From assembly GCA_046052705.1 (NCBI GenBank), contig JBJOLU010000063.1, forward strand, positions 1 through 8,225: a stretch of 8,225 nucleotides of DNA, given 5' to 3'. Positions within the stretch are counted from its first letter, which is position 1; every line of letters starts with the position of its first letter. This document shows, piece after piece, positions 1 through 5,594 of this stretch. The notes under the pieces were generated by a model, which saw nothing but the letters and a program-made list of their open reading frames with translations, made no database searches and had not been told where the DNA came from. A program made the position numbers and the translations under genes. Source of the stretch: JBBATK01 sp046052705. Its GTDB lineage: Bacteria; Bacteroidota; Ignavibacteria; Kapaibacteriales; NICIL-2.

Positions 1-1
1 A

Positions 2-577
2 AGTATTGTCAATAACATGACAAGGGTACACTCATCCACCAGCGAACCTACAACCACGAGTACTTTTAGTGAGAAAGTGGATGTGATGGCAATGATGATG
101 CCGCAACAGAAACCGTGGGAAGTTATTGAGTACCCTAATTCGACCACAGCGTTGTTTTATCCTTCCCGTAAAGAGTTGATGTCAAGTGAACACAGTAACG
201 GTTCGCTCTACATTGTGTACACTATCGAGGAAAAGCCGACCACCGTCTCGGTCTCCATACGGTACGTTTATATCTATGGGGTTACGGAAGGAAACTTTGG
301 TAGTCCCTGGAGAAACACCACCACCCGCTTCACCGATATTCAGACAGAACTTCTTGTGAAAGACTATCCTAAGTCTGCATCGTGGCCAAAGCAGAACATC
401 GTACTCCACGCCTCAGATTTTGCCTCGAAGCTGCAGGTAGATCATAAACGTCGAAATACGGAGAGCGGCGAATCGCAAAGCCGATACGGCAGTAGTTCGT
501 CCACAACCGTTGATACATTGGATTCATTTGATCTCGTTGTGGATCCTTCGGCGGAACTAACTATAGAGTTGAAGTAA
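2..577 (+). CDS. Unrecognised protein, 5' end probably outside the window (partial)
   Basis: I do not recognise this protein. The frame is open to the left edge and ends in TAA at 575-577, giving about 191 visible residues. The first ATG in frame is at 17, but no Shine-Dalgarno sequence precedes it, so the real start is probably upstream of the window. The visible part is rich in Ser and Thr. Its middle holds alternating hydrophobic/polar stretches that look like beta strands (around residues 35-90 counted from the ATG at 17). A hydrophilic Ser-rich stretch follows near residues 145-165, and the end is acidic and hydrophobic (ending in TIELK). No transmembrane helix or catalytic motif is visible. 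The composition would suit an extracytoplasmic beta-sandwich protein, but that is only inference. A 201-bp gap separates it from the arginine genes, so it is probably not part of that operon. Confidence 0.6.
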   Translation, partial: SIVNNMTRVHSSTSEPTTTSTFSEKVDVMAMMMPQQKPWEVIEYPNSTTALFYPSRKELMSSEHSNGSLYIVYTIEEKPTTVSVSIRYVYIYGVTEGNFGSPWRNTTTRFTDIQTELLVKDYPKSASWPKQNIVLHASDFASKLQVDHKRRNTESGESQSRYGSSSSTTVDTLDSFDLVVDPSAELTIELK

Positions 578-593
578 GAATAGAAACGCGCTT

Positions 594-680
594 ACCGGGT
601 GTGCGGGAGAAAGTCCGGTGCAAGCCCATGAGGCGGCTTTGCCGCAATTGCGGCGCTGGTAAGGAGGCGGGCAATAGGCA
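594..680 (+). ncRNA. Putative structured RNA with cobalamin-riboswitch-like core (tentative)
   Basis: This GC-rich segment lies between the unknown gene and the arginine operon. ACCGG (594-598) can pair with CCGGT (615-619). GCGGC (633-637) can pair with GCCGC (641-645) across a TTT loop. GCCGC can instead pair with GCGGC (650-654), because 641-654 is a perfect 14-nt palindrome (GCCGCAATTGCGGC). Parts recall the cobalamin riboswitch core: GGGAG, then CCGGTGCAAGCCC, then GCCGCAATTG, compared with the family pattern GGGAA, GGTGAAAATCC, CCCGCAACTGT. GGTAAGGAGGCGGGCA (659-674) matches the B12-box consensus at roughly 11 of 16 positions. Against this, the distance between core and box is far shorter than usual and the downstream genes are not cobalamin-related. 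It may be a degenerate or variant element, another leader RNA, or chance. The strand is assumed from the flanking genes. Confidence 0.25.
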
Positions 681-696
681 GATGATAAAATTTTGA
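628..696 (+). CDS. Possible 22-residue leader peptide containing four Arg codons (speculative)
   Basis: An ATG at 628 opens a 22-codon frame ending in TGA (694-696). Arg codons are at positions 2, 3, 6 and 17 (AGG, CGG, CGC, AGG). The first three Arg codons lie inside the alternative hairpin arms at 633-637 and 641-645, which is the layout expected of a ribosome-stalling attenuator ahead of an arginine operon. Weak points: there is no Shine-Dalgarno sequence at normal spacing (nearest GGGAG at 605-609), no U-tract terminator follows the hairpins, and four Arg in 22 codons is only about twice chance in GC-rich DNA. No homology is claimed. Confidence 0.15.
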   Translation: MRRLCRNCGAGKEAGNRQMIKF

Positions 697-778
697 AACG
701 TCGTATCTCTCGGCTCTTCCGGACCGTATATTCGCGCCTCAATTTTTGTTTCTCTTCACTTCGTTTTGATCTCCGGAA

Positions 779-1459
779 TTGAACAGACCAGACCAACCTG
801 ACCCTGCGCCGGCGCTGCAGTTTATCATTCATCGCGCCACGGAAGACCACTGCTCCTACGCTGAAGTTATTTGTAGTATCATCGAAGAATCTGCTCGCCA
901 GAGAGGCACCGGTATTGCCAAGCGCGACCCCGAGTACATCAGAGCCAAGATGCGCGAAGGCAAAGCAGTGATTGCATTGTCCAACGATGGTCGCTTTGCG
1001 GGTTTCTGCTACATCGAAACATGGGAAGACCGCAAGTATGTTGCAAACTCAGGATTGATCGTATCTCCGGAGTTTAGAAAAATGCATCTGGCAAAGCGCA
1101 TCAAAGAAGCGGCGTTCAATTTGTCCAGAGAGAAATACCCCGATGCCAAGATGTTCGGTATCACTACCAGTGCTGCCGTGCTGAAGATCAACAACGAACT
1201 TGGCTACCGGCCTGCGCACTTCAGCGAACTCACCACCGACGACGCATTCTGGAAAGGATGCGAGGGCTGCAACAACGTGGATATTCTTAAGCGCACCAAT
1301 CGCACCATGTGTTTGTGTACCGGCATGCTCTTCGATCCTGCCGAAGAACAGCGCGGCGGCTCGGCTCCGCCCAGCCATGTGCAGATCGTGATGCCGGATG
1401 CTGTAGCCACGCGTGCATCATCCAAGCAGACAGACTCATCACAGGAGGCGAAGCAATGA
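779..1459 (+). CDS. GNAT-family N-acyltransferase, probable glutamate N-acetyl/succinyltransferase (argA role)
   Basis: It probably catalyses the first step of arginine synthesis, transfer of an acyl group from acetyl-CoA or succinyl-CoA to the amino group of glutamate, in the cytoplasm. The 226 residues hold a GNAT fold at about residues 14-150. The acyl-CoA motif A region is at 92-111 (LIVSPEFRKMHLAKRIKEAA), where the usual R/QxxGxG/A reads R100-K-M-H103-L-A105, with His replacing the first Gly. The following part is ITTSAAVLKINNELGYRP (128-145). A C-terminal segment carries C161xxC164 and C178xC180, a plausible zinc knuckle that I recall from Bacteroidota proteins of this position. Residues 189-226 are a polar low-complexity tail. 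There is no amino-acid-kinase domain, unlike E. coli ArgA. The start is a TTG: an in-frame stop at 767-769 leaves no upstream ATG, and the next in-frame ATG cuts into the fold. It overlaps argG by ATGA. Acyl specificity cannot be read from the sequence. Confidence 0.8.
   Translation: MNRPDQPDPAPALQFIIHRATEDHCSYAEVICSIIEESARQRGTGIAKRDPEYIRAKMREGKAVIALSNDGRFAGFCYIETWEDRKYVANSGLIVSPEFRKMHLAKRIKEAAFNLSREKYPDAKMFGITTSAAVLKINNELGYRPAHFSELTTDDAFWKGCEGCNNVDILKRTNRTMCLCTGMLFDPAEEQRGGSAPPSHVQIVMPDAVATRASSKQTDSSQEAKQ
1443..1448 (+). promoter_or_regulatory. Ribosome binding site of argG, deciding its start
   Basis: AGGAGG lies 7 nt before ATG 1456. The argG frame is open further upstream, to an ATG at 1309, but that region is the coding sequence of the GNAT gene. 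The conserved synthetase sequence also begins just after 1456, so this site fixes the start. Confidence 0.85.
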
Positions 1460-2661
1460 ATGACACAAAGAAGAAAGTTTTGCTGGCGTTCAGCGGCGGC
1501 CTTGATACCTCGTATTGCGTAGTGTACCTTCGCCACGAGTTAGGCCTGGATGTTCACACTGCTATTGTGCAAACAGGCGGCTTCACCGACGAAGAGTTAC
1601 AAAACATAGAGCAACGCGCACTGGCGCTGGGGGCTTCATCGCACACCACTATCGACGAAACATCAGCACTGTACTCCGAGTGCCTGCGCTTTCTGGTGTT
1701 TGGCAATGTGCTGAAGAACAACACCTATCCGCTGTCCGTAAGTGCGGAGCGCGTGTTTCAGGCGCGAGCAATAGCGCGGCTTGCAGGCGAAGGCGGCTAT
1801 CAGTACGTGGCTCATGGTAGCACGGGCGCGGGCAACGATCAAGTGCGCTTTGACGTGGTATTCCGAACTGCGCTGCCCGACACAGAGATTCTCACACCCA
1901 TCCGCGATAACAAACTTTCTCGCGAAGACGAGATTTCGTATTTGAAGTCCAAAGGTGTTGAGGGCGACTGGACTAAAGCTCAGTACTCCATCAACCAAGG
2001 TATATGGGGCACAACCATCGGCGGACGTGAAACCTTGAGCTCCTCACAGCCGTTGCCTTCGGAGGCCTACCCCTCACAGTGCACAAACACAGAGCCGCAA
2101 ACATTGCATCTGCACTTTGAGCGCGGCGAGTTTGTGGGCTTGAACGGCACGCGGTACGATCATCCCGTGGATGCTATTCGCGAGCTGGCTCGCGTTGCTG
2201 GCGCGTATGCCATTGGCAGAGATATTCATGTGGGCGATACTATTATCGGCACCAAGGGCAGAGTGGCTTTCGAAGCTGCAGCACCGCTGATGATTATCAA
2301 GGCGCATCACGCGCTGGAGAAGCATACGCTTACGCGTTGGCAGTTGAACCTTAAAGATCAGATGTCGCTGTGGTACGGTCAGCTCTTGCACGAGGGTCAA
2401 TTTGCCGAGCCGGCCATGCGCAGTATCGAAGCATTTTTTGCCGATACACAAGTGCCGGTGAGCGGCATTGTTCATGTGGAGTGTGCGCCCTATCGTTTCT
2501 CTGTGAGCGGTGTGGATTCACCCAATGATATGATGCGCAGTGAATTCGGATCGTATGGCGAAATGAACACCCTGTATACCGGTGATGATGTGCGTGGCTA
2601 CTCGCGCATAGTGTCTAATCAATCGCGGATCTATCAGGCCGTGAACGGAGATCGCTCATGA
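1456..2661 (+). CDS. argG: Argininosuccinate synthase
   Basis: It joins citrulline and aspartate with ATP to give argininosuccinate, AMP and pyrophosphate, the penultimate step of arginine synthesis, in the cytoplasm. It has 401 residues, normal for the family (about 400). The N-terminal nucleotide-binding domain carries the PP-loop SGGLDTS at 13-19, followed by YC as in Bacteroidota-type enzymes. The ATP/substrate region AHGSTGAGNDQVRFD is at 119-133. The SINQGIWGTTIGG stretch (178-190) corresponds to the SxDxNLWG region of other bacteria. GRDIHVGDTIIGTKGRVAFEA (254-274) is the conserved synthetase-domain region. The ATG overlaps the stop of the GNAT gene (ATGA 1456-1459) and the gene ends in an ATGA overlap with argC, so translation is probably coupled on both sides. 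No key residue appears to be missing. Confidence 0.97.
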   Translation: MNDTKKKVLLAFSGGLDTSYCVVYLRHELGLDVHTAIVQTGGFTDEELQNIEQRALALGASSHTTIDETSALYSECLRFLVFGNVLKNNTYPLSVSAERVFQARAIARLAGEGGYQYVAHGSTGAGNDQVRFDVVFRTALPDTEILTPIRDNKLSREDEISYLKSKGVEGDWTKAQYSINQGIWGTTIGGRETLSSSQPLPSEAYPSQCTNTEPQTLHLHFERGEFVGLNGTRYDHPVDAIRELARVAGAYAIGRDIHVGDTIIGTKGRVAFEAAAPLMIIKAHHALEKHTLTRWQLNLKDQMSLWYGQLLHEGQFAEPAMRSIEAFFADTQVPVSGIVHVECAPYRFSVSGVDSPNDMMRSEFGSYGEMNTLYTGDDVRGYSRIVSNQSRIYQAVNGDRS

Positions 2662-3659
2662 TTCGCGTAGGAATAGTTGGTGCTACCGGATTTACCGGCG
2701 GAGAGTTGTGTCGCCTGTTGCTGCAACATCCCCAAGCCGAAATTGCTTGGGTGATGAGCACATCGCAGGCAGGTGTGCCGCTAGGCCGCATCCACGCTGA
2801 TCTGGAAGGCGAGACGTCTCTTGTATGTGTGGCCCAGCCCACAGAAGAGTGCGATGTAATCTTCTTGTGTGTTGATCATGGCATGGCGTCTAAACTTCTG
2901 GCTCAATACCCGTGGATGCTGAATTGCAAAGTGATCGATCTTAGCAATGAGTTTCGCTTGCAGAATGAGTCGCACAGCTTTGTGTATGGATTGCCCGAAG
3001 CGTTTCGCAATCATATTCGCGCAGCGCGCCATGTGGCCAATCCCGGTTGCTTCGCCACTGCTATTCAGCTTGGCTTGCTCCCTCTTGCCCAAGCCGGCTA
3101 TCTGCACGATGATGTACACGTAAGTGCTATCACCGGTTCCACCGGAGCCGGACGCAAGGCCGAACCAACGGTGCATTTTTCATGGCGAACCGGCAACGCC
3201 CAAGTGTACAAGCCCTTTACTCACCAGCACGTGCCGGAGATTCTGCAAACACTTCGCGCTCTGCAGCCGCAGGATCAGATGCAGGATCAATCTTCTACGC
3301 AACCCGCACAGAACGCAGAGATTCTCTTCATTCCGCAACGTGGAAACTTTACACGCGGTATTCTGGCAAGCATGTACACATCGTGTACGGCAAGCACCGC
3401 CGAGCTTCATGAGCTGTACAACCACTACTACAACGATCACCCCTTTGTGGTGGTGAGCGATGAGTCTCCGGACATGAAGAGAGTGGTAAACACGAACAAA
3501 GCATGTGTGTGGGTAACAACGCACAAAGGAAAAGTGTTGGTGGTGTCGGTGATAGACAATTTGCTGAAGGGTGCATCCGGACAAGCAGTGCAGAACATGA
3601 ACCTGATGTGCGGCCTGGACGAGACCACCGGCTTGAAGTTGAAGAGCATTGCATTTTAA
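2658..3659 (+). CDS. argC: N-acetyl(succinyl)-gamma-glutamyl-phosphate reductase
   Basis: It reduces N-acyl-glutamyl phosphate, the ArgB product, to N-acyl-glutamate semialdehyde with NADPH, in the cytoplasm. It has 333 residues, near the usual length for bacterial ArgC. The Rossmann nucleotide-binding motif is GATGFTG at 8-14. The catalytic cysteine is C131 in NPGCFATA, the glycine-rich STGAGRK is at 161-167, and the active-site histidine region is FTHQHVPEI (187-195). The C-terminal VIDNLLKGASGQAVQN (298-313) is highly typical. A Gln-rich surface insertion (about 203-219) contains a 12-bp tandem duplication. The start has GGAG at 2647-2650, 7 nt upstream, and overlaps argG by ATGA. It ends in TAA at 3657-3659, after which the same frame stays open through the spacer into argF'. 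Confidence 0.96.
   Translation: MIRVGIVGATGFTGGELCRLLLQHPQAEIAWVMSTSQAGVPLGRIHADLEGETSLVCVAQPTEECDVIFLCVDHGMASKLLAQYPWMLNCKVIDLSNEFRLQNESHSFVYGLPEAFRNHIRAARHVANPGCFATAIQLGLLPLAQAGYLHDDVHVSAITGSTGAGRKAEPTVHFSWRTGNAQVYKPFTHQHVPEILQTLRALQPQDQMQDQSSTQPAQNAEILFIPQRGNFTRGILASMYTSCTASTAELHELYNHYYNDHPFVVVSDESPDMKRVVNTNKACVWVTTHKGKVLVVSVIDNLLKGASGQAVQNMNLMCGLDETTGLKLKSIAF
3269..3292 (+). repeat. 12-bp tandem duplication inside argC
   Basis: GCAGGATCAGAT (3269-3280) is followed directly by GCAGGATCAATC (3281-3292), with 10 of 12 positions identical. It encodes the repeated QDQ units of a Gln-rich loop. The length is a multiple of three, so the frame is kept. It looks like replication slippage in a tolerant surface loop. 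Confidence 0.75.
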
Positions 3660-3660
3660 A

Positions 3661-3716
3661 AGTTCGAGAGTTTGCAGAGTGATTTGCAGAGTCTTGTGCA
3701 GAGTCTTTCTCGAACT
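3661..3716 (+). repeat. Inverted repeat after argC
   Basis: AGTTCGAG (3661-3668) and CTCGAACT (3709-3716) are perfect inverted copies. An extra A-T pair and a possible G-U pair lie inside, and about 36 nt of loop separates the arms. It starts 2 nt after the argC stop and encloses the first three 12-bp repeats. No U tract follows, so it is not a convincing intrinsic terminator. It may stabilise the mRNA or modulate argC-argF' translation. Confidence 0.5.
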
Positions 3717-3742
3717 CAGTCATACAGTCACTCACACAGTCA
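3671..3742 (+). repeat. Degenerate 12-bp tandem repeats in the argC-argF' spacer
   Basis: Six consecutive 12-nt units can be read from 3671. Units 1-3 (TTTGCAGAGTGA, TTTGCAGAGTCT, TGTGCAGAGTCT) differ from their neighbours at one or two positions. Unit 4 is divergent. Units 5-6 (GTCATACAGTCA, CTCACACAGTCA) match at 10 of 12. The unit is a multiple of three and the argF' frame through it has no stop codon from the argC TAA to the argF' ATG. In translation it would give Ser/Gln/His-rich tetrapeptides. I treat it as non-coding spacer because argF' has its own Shine-Dalgarno sequence and ATG further on. Confidence 0.75.
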
Positions 3743-3760
3743 ATTCCACATTCATTCCTC

Positions 3761-3765
3761 GGGAG
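3761..3765 (+). promoter_or_regulatory. Ribosome binding site of argF', deciding its start
   Basis: GGGAG lies 5 nt before ATG 3771. The open frame extends 37 codons upstream with possible TTG and GTG starts but no ATG. The upstream part is repeat sequence, and transcarbamylase homology begins right after ATG 3771, so the short form is preferred. Confidence 0.75.
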
Positions 3766-3770
3766 TTTGC

Positions 3771-4748
3771 ATGAAGCGCTTTACGTCGGTGCACGATATT
3801 CTCCATCCGCAGGCGTTGGTGGAACGAGGCTTACGTGTTGCACAGGAGCCGCTGGCAGAGTTTGGCAAGGGTCGCCACACCACGCTTGGGTTGTTGTTCT
3901 TCAACCCCAGCTTGCGCACACGCATGAGTTCCCAGAAGGCGGCGTATAATCTGGGAATGGATGTAATTGTTGTGAATGTTGGCAGCGATGGCTGGACCTT
4001 AGAAACGCGCGACGGCGTTGTGATGGACGGCGGCACCACCGAGCACATCAAAGAGGCTGCCGGTGTGATGGCGCAGTACTGCGACATCCTTGGCATTCGC
4101 TCTTTTGCCTCGCTCACCGACCGTGATGCCGATTACAACGAAGATGTGCTCGAGAAGTTTATTCGCTATGCAGGTGTTCCCGTGATAAGCTTGGAGTCGG
4201 CCACCAGGCATCCGCTGCAGTCGTTTGCGGATATGATCACTATAGAGCAATTCAAACAGCGCGAGAAACCCAAAGTGGTACTCACTTGGGCGCCGCATCC
4301 CAAAGCGCTTCCCCAGGCAGTGGCAAACTCTTTTGCCGAGTGGGCCACGGCAATGGAGTACGAAGTAGTGATTGCGCATCCCGAAGGATATGCACTGGAT
4401 TCGTCGTTCACACGCGGAGCGGTGGTAACGAATAATCAGGACGAAGCGCTGGCCGGTGCGGATTTTGTGTACGCGAAGAATTGGTCGAGCTACGAGCAGT
4501 ACGGCAGTATTCTTAGCAAAGACACCTCGTGGCAAATCACGCCGCAGAAAATGTCGTTGACCGCCAATGCGCGCTTCATGCACTGCTTGCCCGTTCGCAG
4601 AAACATGATCGTGCACGACGACGTTATTGATTCACCCGCGAGTATCATTTTGCCGCAGGCAAAGAACAGAGTAACATCCATGCAAACGGTGCTGGAGATT
4701 ATGCTGGAGTCTCGCAGCGAGTGGCAGCAGCTGCTGAGCAATGCCTAA
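3771..4748 (+). CDS. argF': N-succinylornithine / N-acetylornithine carbamoyltransferase
   Basis: It transfers the carbamoyl group of carbamoyl phosphate to an N-acylated ornithine, giving N-acylcitrulline, in place of ordinary ornithine transcarbamylase. It has 325 residues. The carbamoyl-phosphate site is FNPSLRTR (44-51), compared with STRTR in classical enzymes. HPLQ is at 147-150 and the C-terminal HCLPVRRNMI at 271-280. The stretches WTLE (75-78), LESATRHPLQSFAD (141-154) and LTWAPHPKALPQAV (171-184) are typical of the acylornithine branch. The specificity loop reads MDGGTTEH (85-92). The residue next to EH is Thr90, where from memory the Bacteroides fragilis succinylornithine enzyme has Pro90 and the Xanthomonas acetylornithine enzyme Glu92. 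A small uncharged residue leans to succinylornithine, but this is inference. It stands between a 111-bp repeat-rich spacer and a 45-bp spacer, unlike the overlapping genes around it. Confidence 0.93.
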   Translation: MKRFTSVHDILHPQALVERGLRVAQEPLAEFGKGRHTTLGLLFFNPSLRTRMSSQKAAYNLGMDVIVVNVGSDGWTLETRDGVVMDGGTTEHIKEAAGVMAQYCDILGIRSFASLTDRDADYNEDVLEKFIRYAGVPVISLESATRHPLQSFADMITIEQFKQREKPKVVLTWAPHPKALPQAVANSFAEWATAMEYEVVIAHPEGYALDSSFTRGAVVTNNQDEALAGADFVYAKNWSSYEQYGSILSKDTSWQITPQKMSLTANARFMHCLPVRRNMIVHDDVIDSPASIILPQAKNRVTSMQTVLEIMLESRSEWQQLLSNA

Positions 4749-4764
4749 CAGGTCAGGCAGGCGG

Positions 4765-4782
4765 CGCAACGAACACACGAAT
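4765..4782 (+). repeat. Left copy of 18-nt direct repeat flanking argB
   Basis: CGCAACGAACACACGAAT in the argF'-argB spacer matches 5595-5612 at 17 of 18 positions. It ends 11 nt before the argB ATG. The right copy is inside the first codons of argE, so this copy may be a remnant of an argE 5' end. Confidence 0.65.
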
Positions 4783-4793
4783 ATATTCAGGCG

Positions 4794-5594
4794 ATGATAC
4801 CACCCACACAATTCACCCGCATCGGAGTGCTGAAGTTTGGCGGAGCCATTGCGGAGAACCCGCAGGCCAGAGCTGAAGCCCTGCGCGGGGTAGCCGCCTA
4901 TGCGCATCCCTGCATTGTGGTGCATGGCGGAGGGTCGTTGGCTTCTGAGCTTTCCGAGCAGATGGGCTACACACCGCAAATGCATAACGGTAGGCGCATC
5001 ACCGACGAACAAACACTTCGCATTGTTACCATGGTATATGCAGGCCTGGTAAATACCACTTTCGTGGCCGAGCTCCAATCTCTGGGATGCCGCGCTGTGG
5101 GAATGCGTGGATGCGACGACGATATTATTCGCTCGAAAAAACGAAACCCCGAGCCCATTGATTTCGGCTTTGTGGGAGACATTGTGCATGTGCGCGGCGA
5201 CATACTCATGCAGCATCTGCGCCAGGGTATCCTGCCGGTGATCGCGCCCATCACGCACGATGGCAACGGGCAGCTGCTGAACACAAACGCAGATACCATT
5301 GCCGCTCATGTTGCGCAGAGTCTTGCTACAGAGTGTGGCCCAAAGTGTATTGTGGAAGTAGTATACTGCTTTGGGCATAACGGCGTACTGCTAAACATAG
5401 AGCAGCCCGATAGCGTCATTGAATCCATGACCGTATCTCAGCTGGACGAGTTTCTGGCATCGGGCGCAGCGGCCGGTGGCATGATAGCCAAGCTGGAGAA
5501 CGCACGGGCACTGGCTTGCAAAGGCCTGGACGTGCGCATTTGTTCCTATAAGGATTTTAGCGGCGGCACGTGTATCATCGGGGAGAGAGCATGA
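4794..5594 (+). CDS. argB: N-acetyl(succinyl)glutamate kinase
   Basis: It phosphorylates the gamma-carboxyl group of N-acylglutamate with ATP, the second step of the pathway, giving the ArgC substrate. It has 266 residues of the amino-acid-kinase fold, near the E. coli length. The phosphate-binding K14 is in KFGGA (14-18) and the glycine loop in VVHGGG (42-47). The substrate-binding NGRRITD is at 65-71, LNTNADT (162-168) carries the conserved Asn and Asp, and GGMIAKLENA (228-237) holds Lys233. Only 13 residues precede KFGG, so the N-terminal helix typical of arginine-inhibited hexameric kinases is absent. The enzyme is more likely of the dimeric, arginine-insensitive kind. The Shine-Dalgarno sequence is poor (AGG almost touching the ATG), unlike other genes here. 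It overlaps argE by ATGA and is bracketed by an 18-nt direct repeat. Confidence 0.95.
   Translation: MIPPTQFTRIGVLKFGGAIAENPQARAEALRGVAAYAHPCIVVHGGGSLASELSEQMGYTPQMHNGRRITDEQTLRIVTMVYAGLVNTTFVAELQSLGCRAVGMRGCDDDIIRSKKRNPEPIDFGFVGDIVHVRGDILMQHLRQGILPVIAPITHDGNGQLLNTNADTIAAHVAQSLATECGPKCIVEVVYCFGHNGVLLNIEQPDSVIESMTVSQLDEFLASGAAAGGMIAKLENARALACKGLDVRICSYKDFSGGTCIIGERA

Noticed and set aside
17..19. ATG at 17 as the true start of the first gene
   Set aside because: There is no ribosome binding site and the frame stays open to the window edge, so the gene is treated as 5' partial.
605..620. GGGAGAAAGTCCGG as the conserved 5' core of RNase P RNA
   Set aside because: Only this short piece resembles RNase P. 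The matching 3' core and the long structured body are absent before the next gene.
741..748. AATTTTTG as a -7 element for the arginine operon
   Set aside because: It misses the consensus at the first base, and no TTTG lies 19-21 nt upstream (TCTT at about 715-718). It is too weak to call, so the operon promoter remains unknown.
1309..1455. Longer argG start at ATG 1309
   Set aside because: It lies wholly inside the GNAT coding sequence, adds 49 residues without synthetase similarity, and ATG 1456 has AGGAGG.
3671..3714. Internal Bacteroidota promoter in the argC-argF' spacer
   Set aside because: TTTG occurs at 3671 and 3683, but no TAnnTTTG follows at the right distance. The TTTG words are part of the 12-bp repeat.
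3671..3742. CRISPR array
   Set aside because: Units are 12 nt, adjacent, degenerate and without unique spacers, and no cas genes are present.
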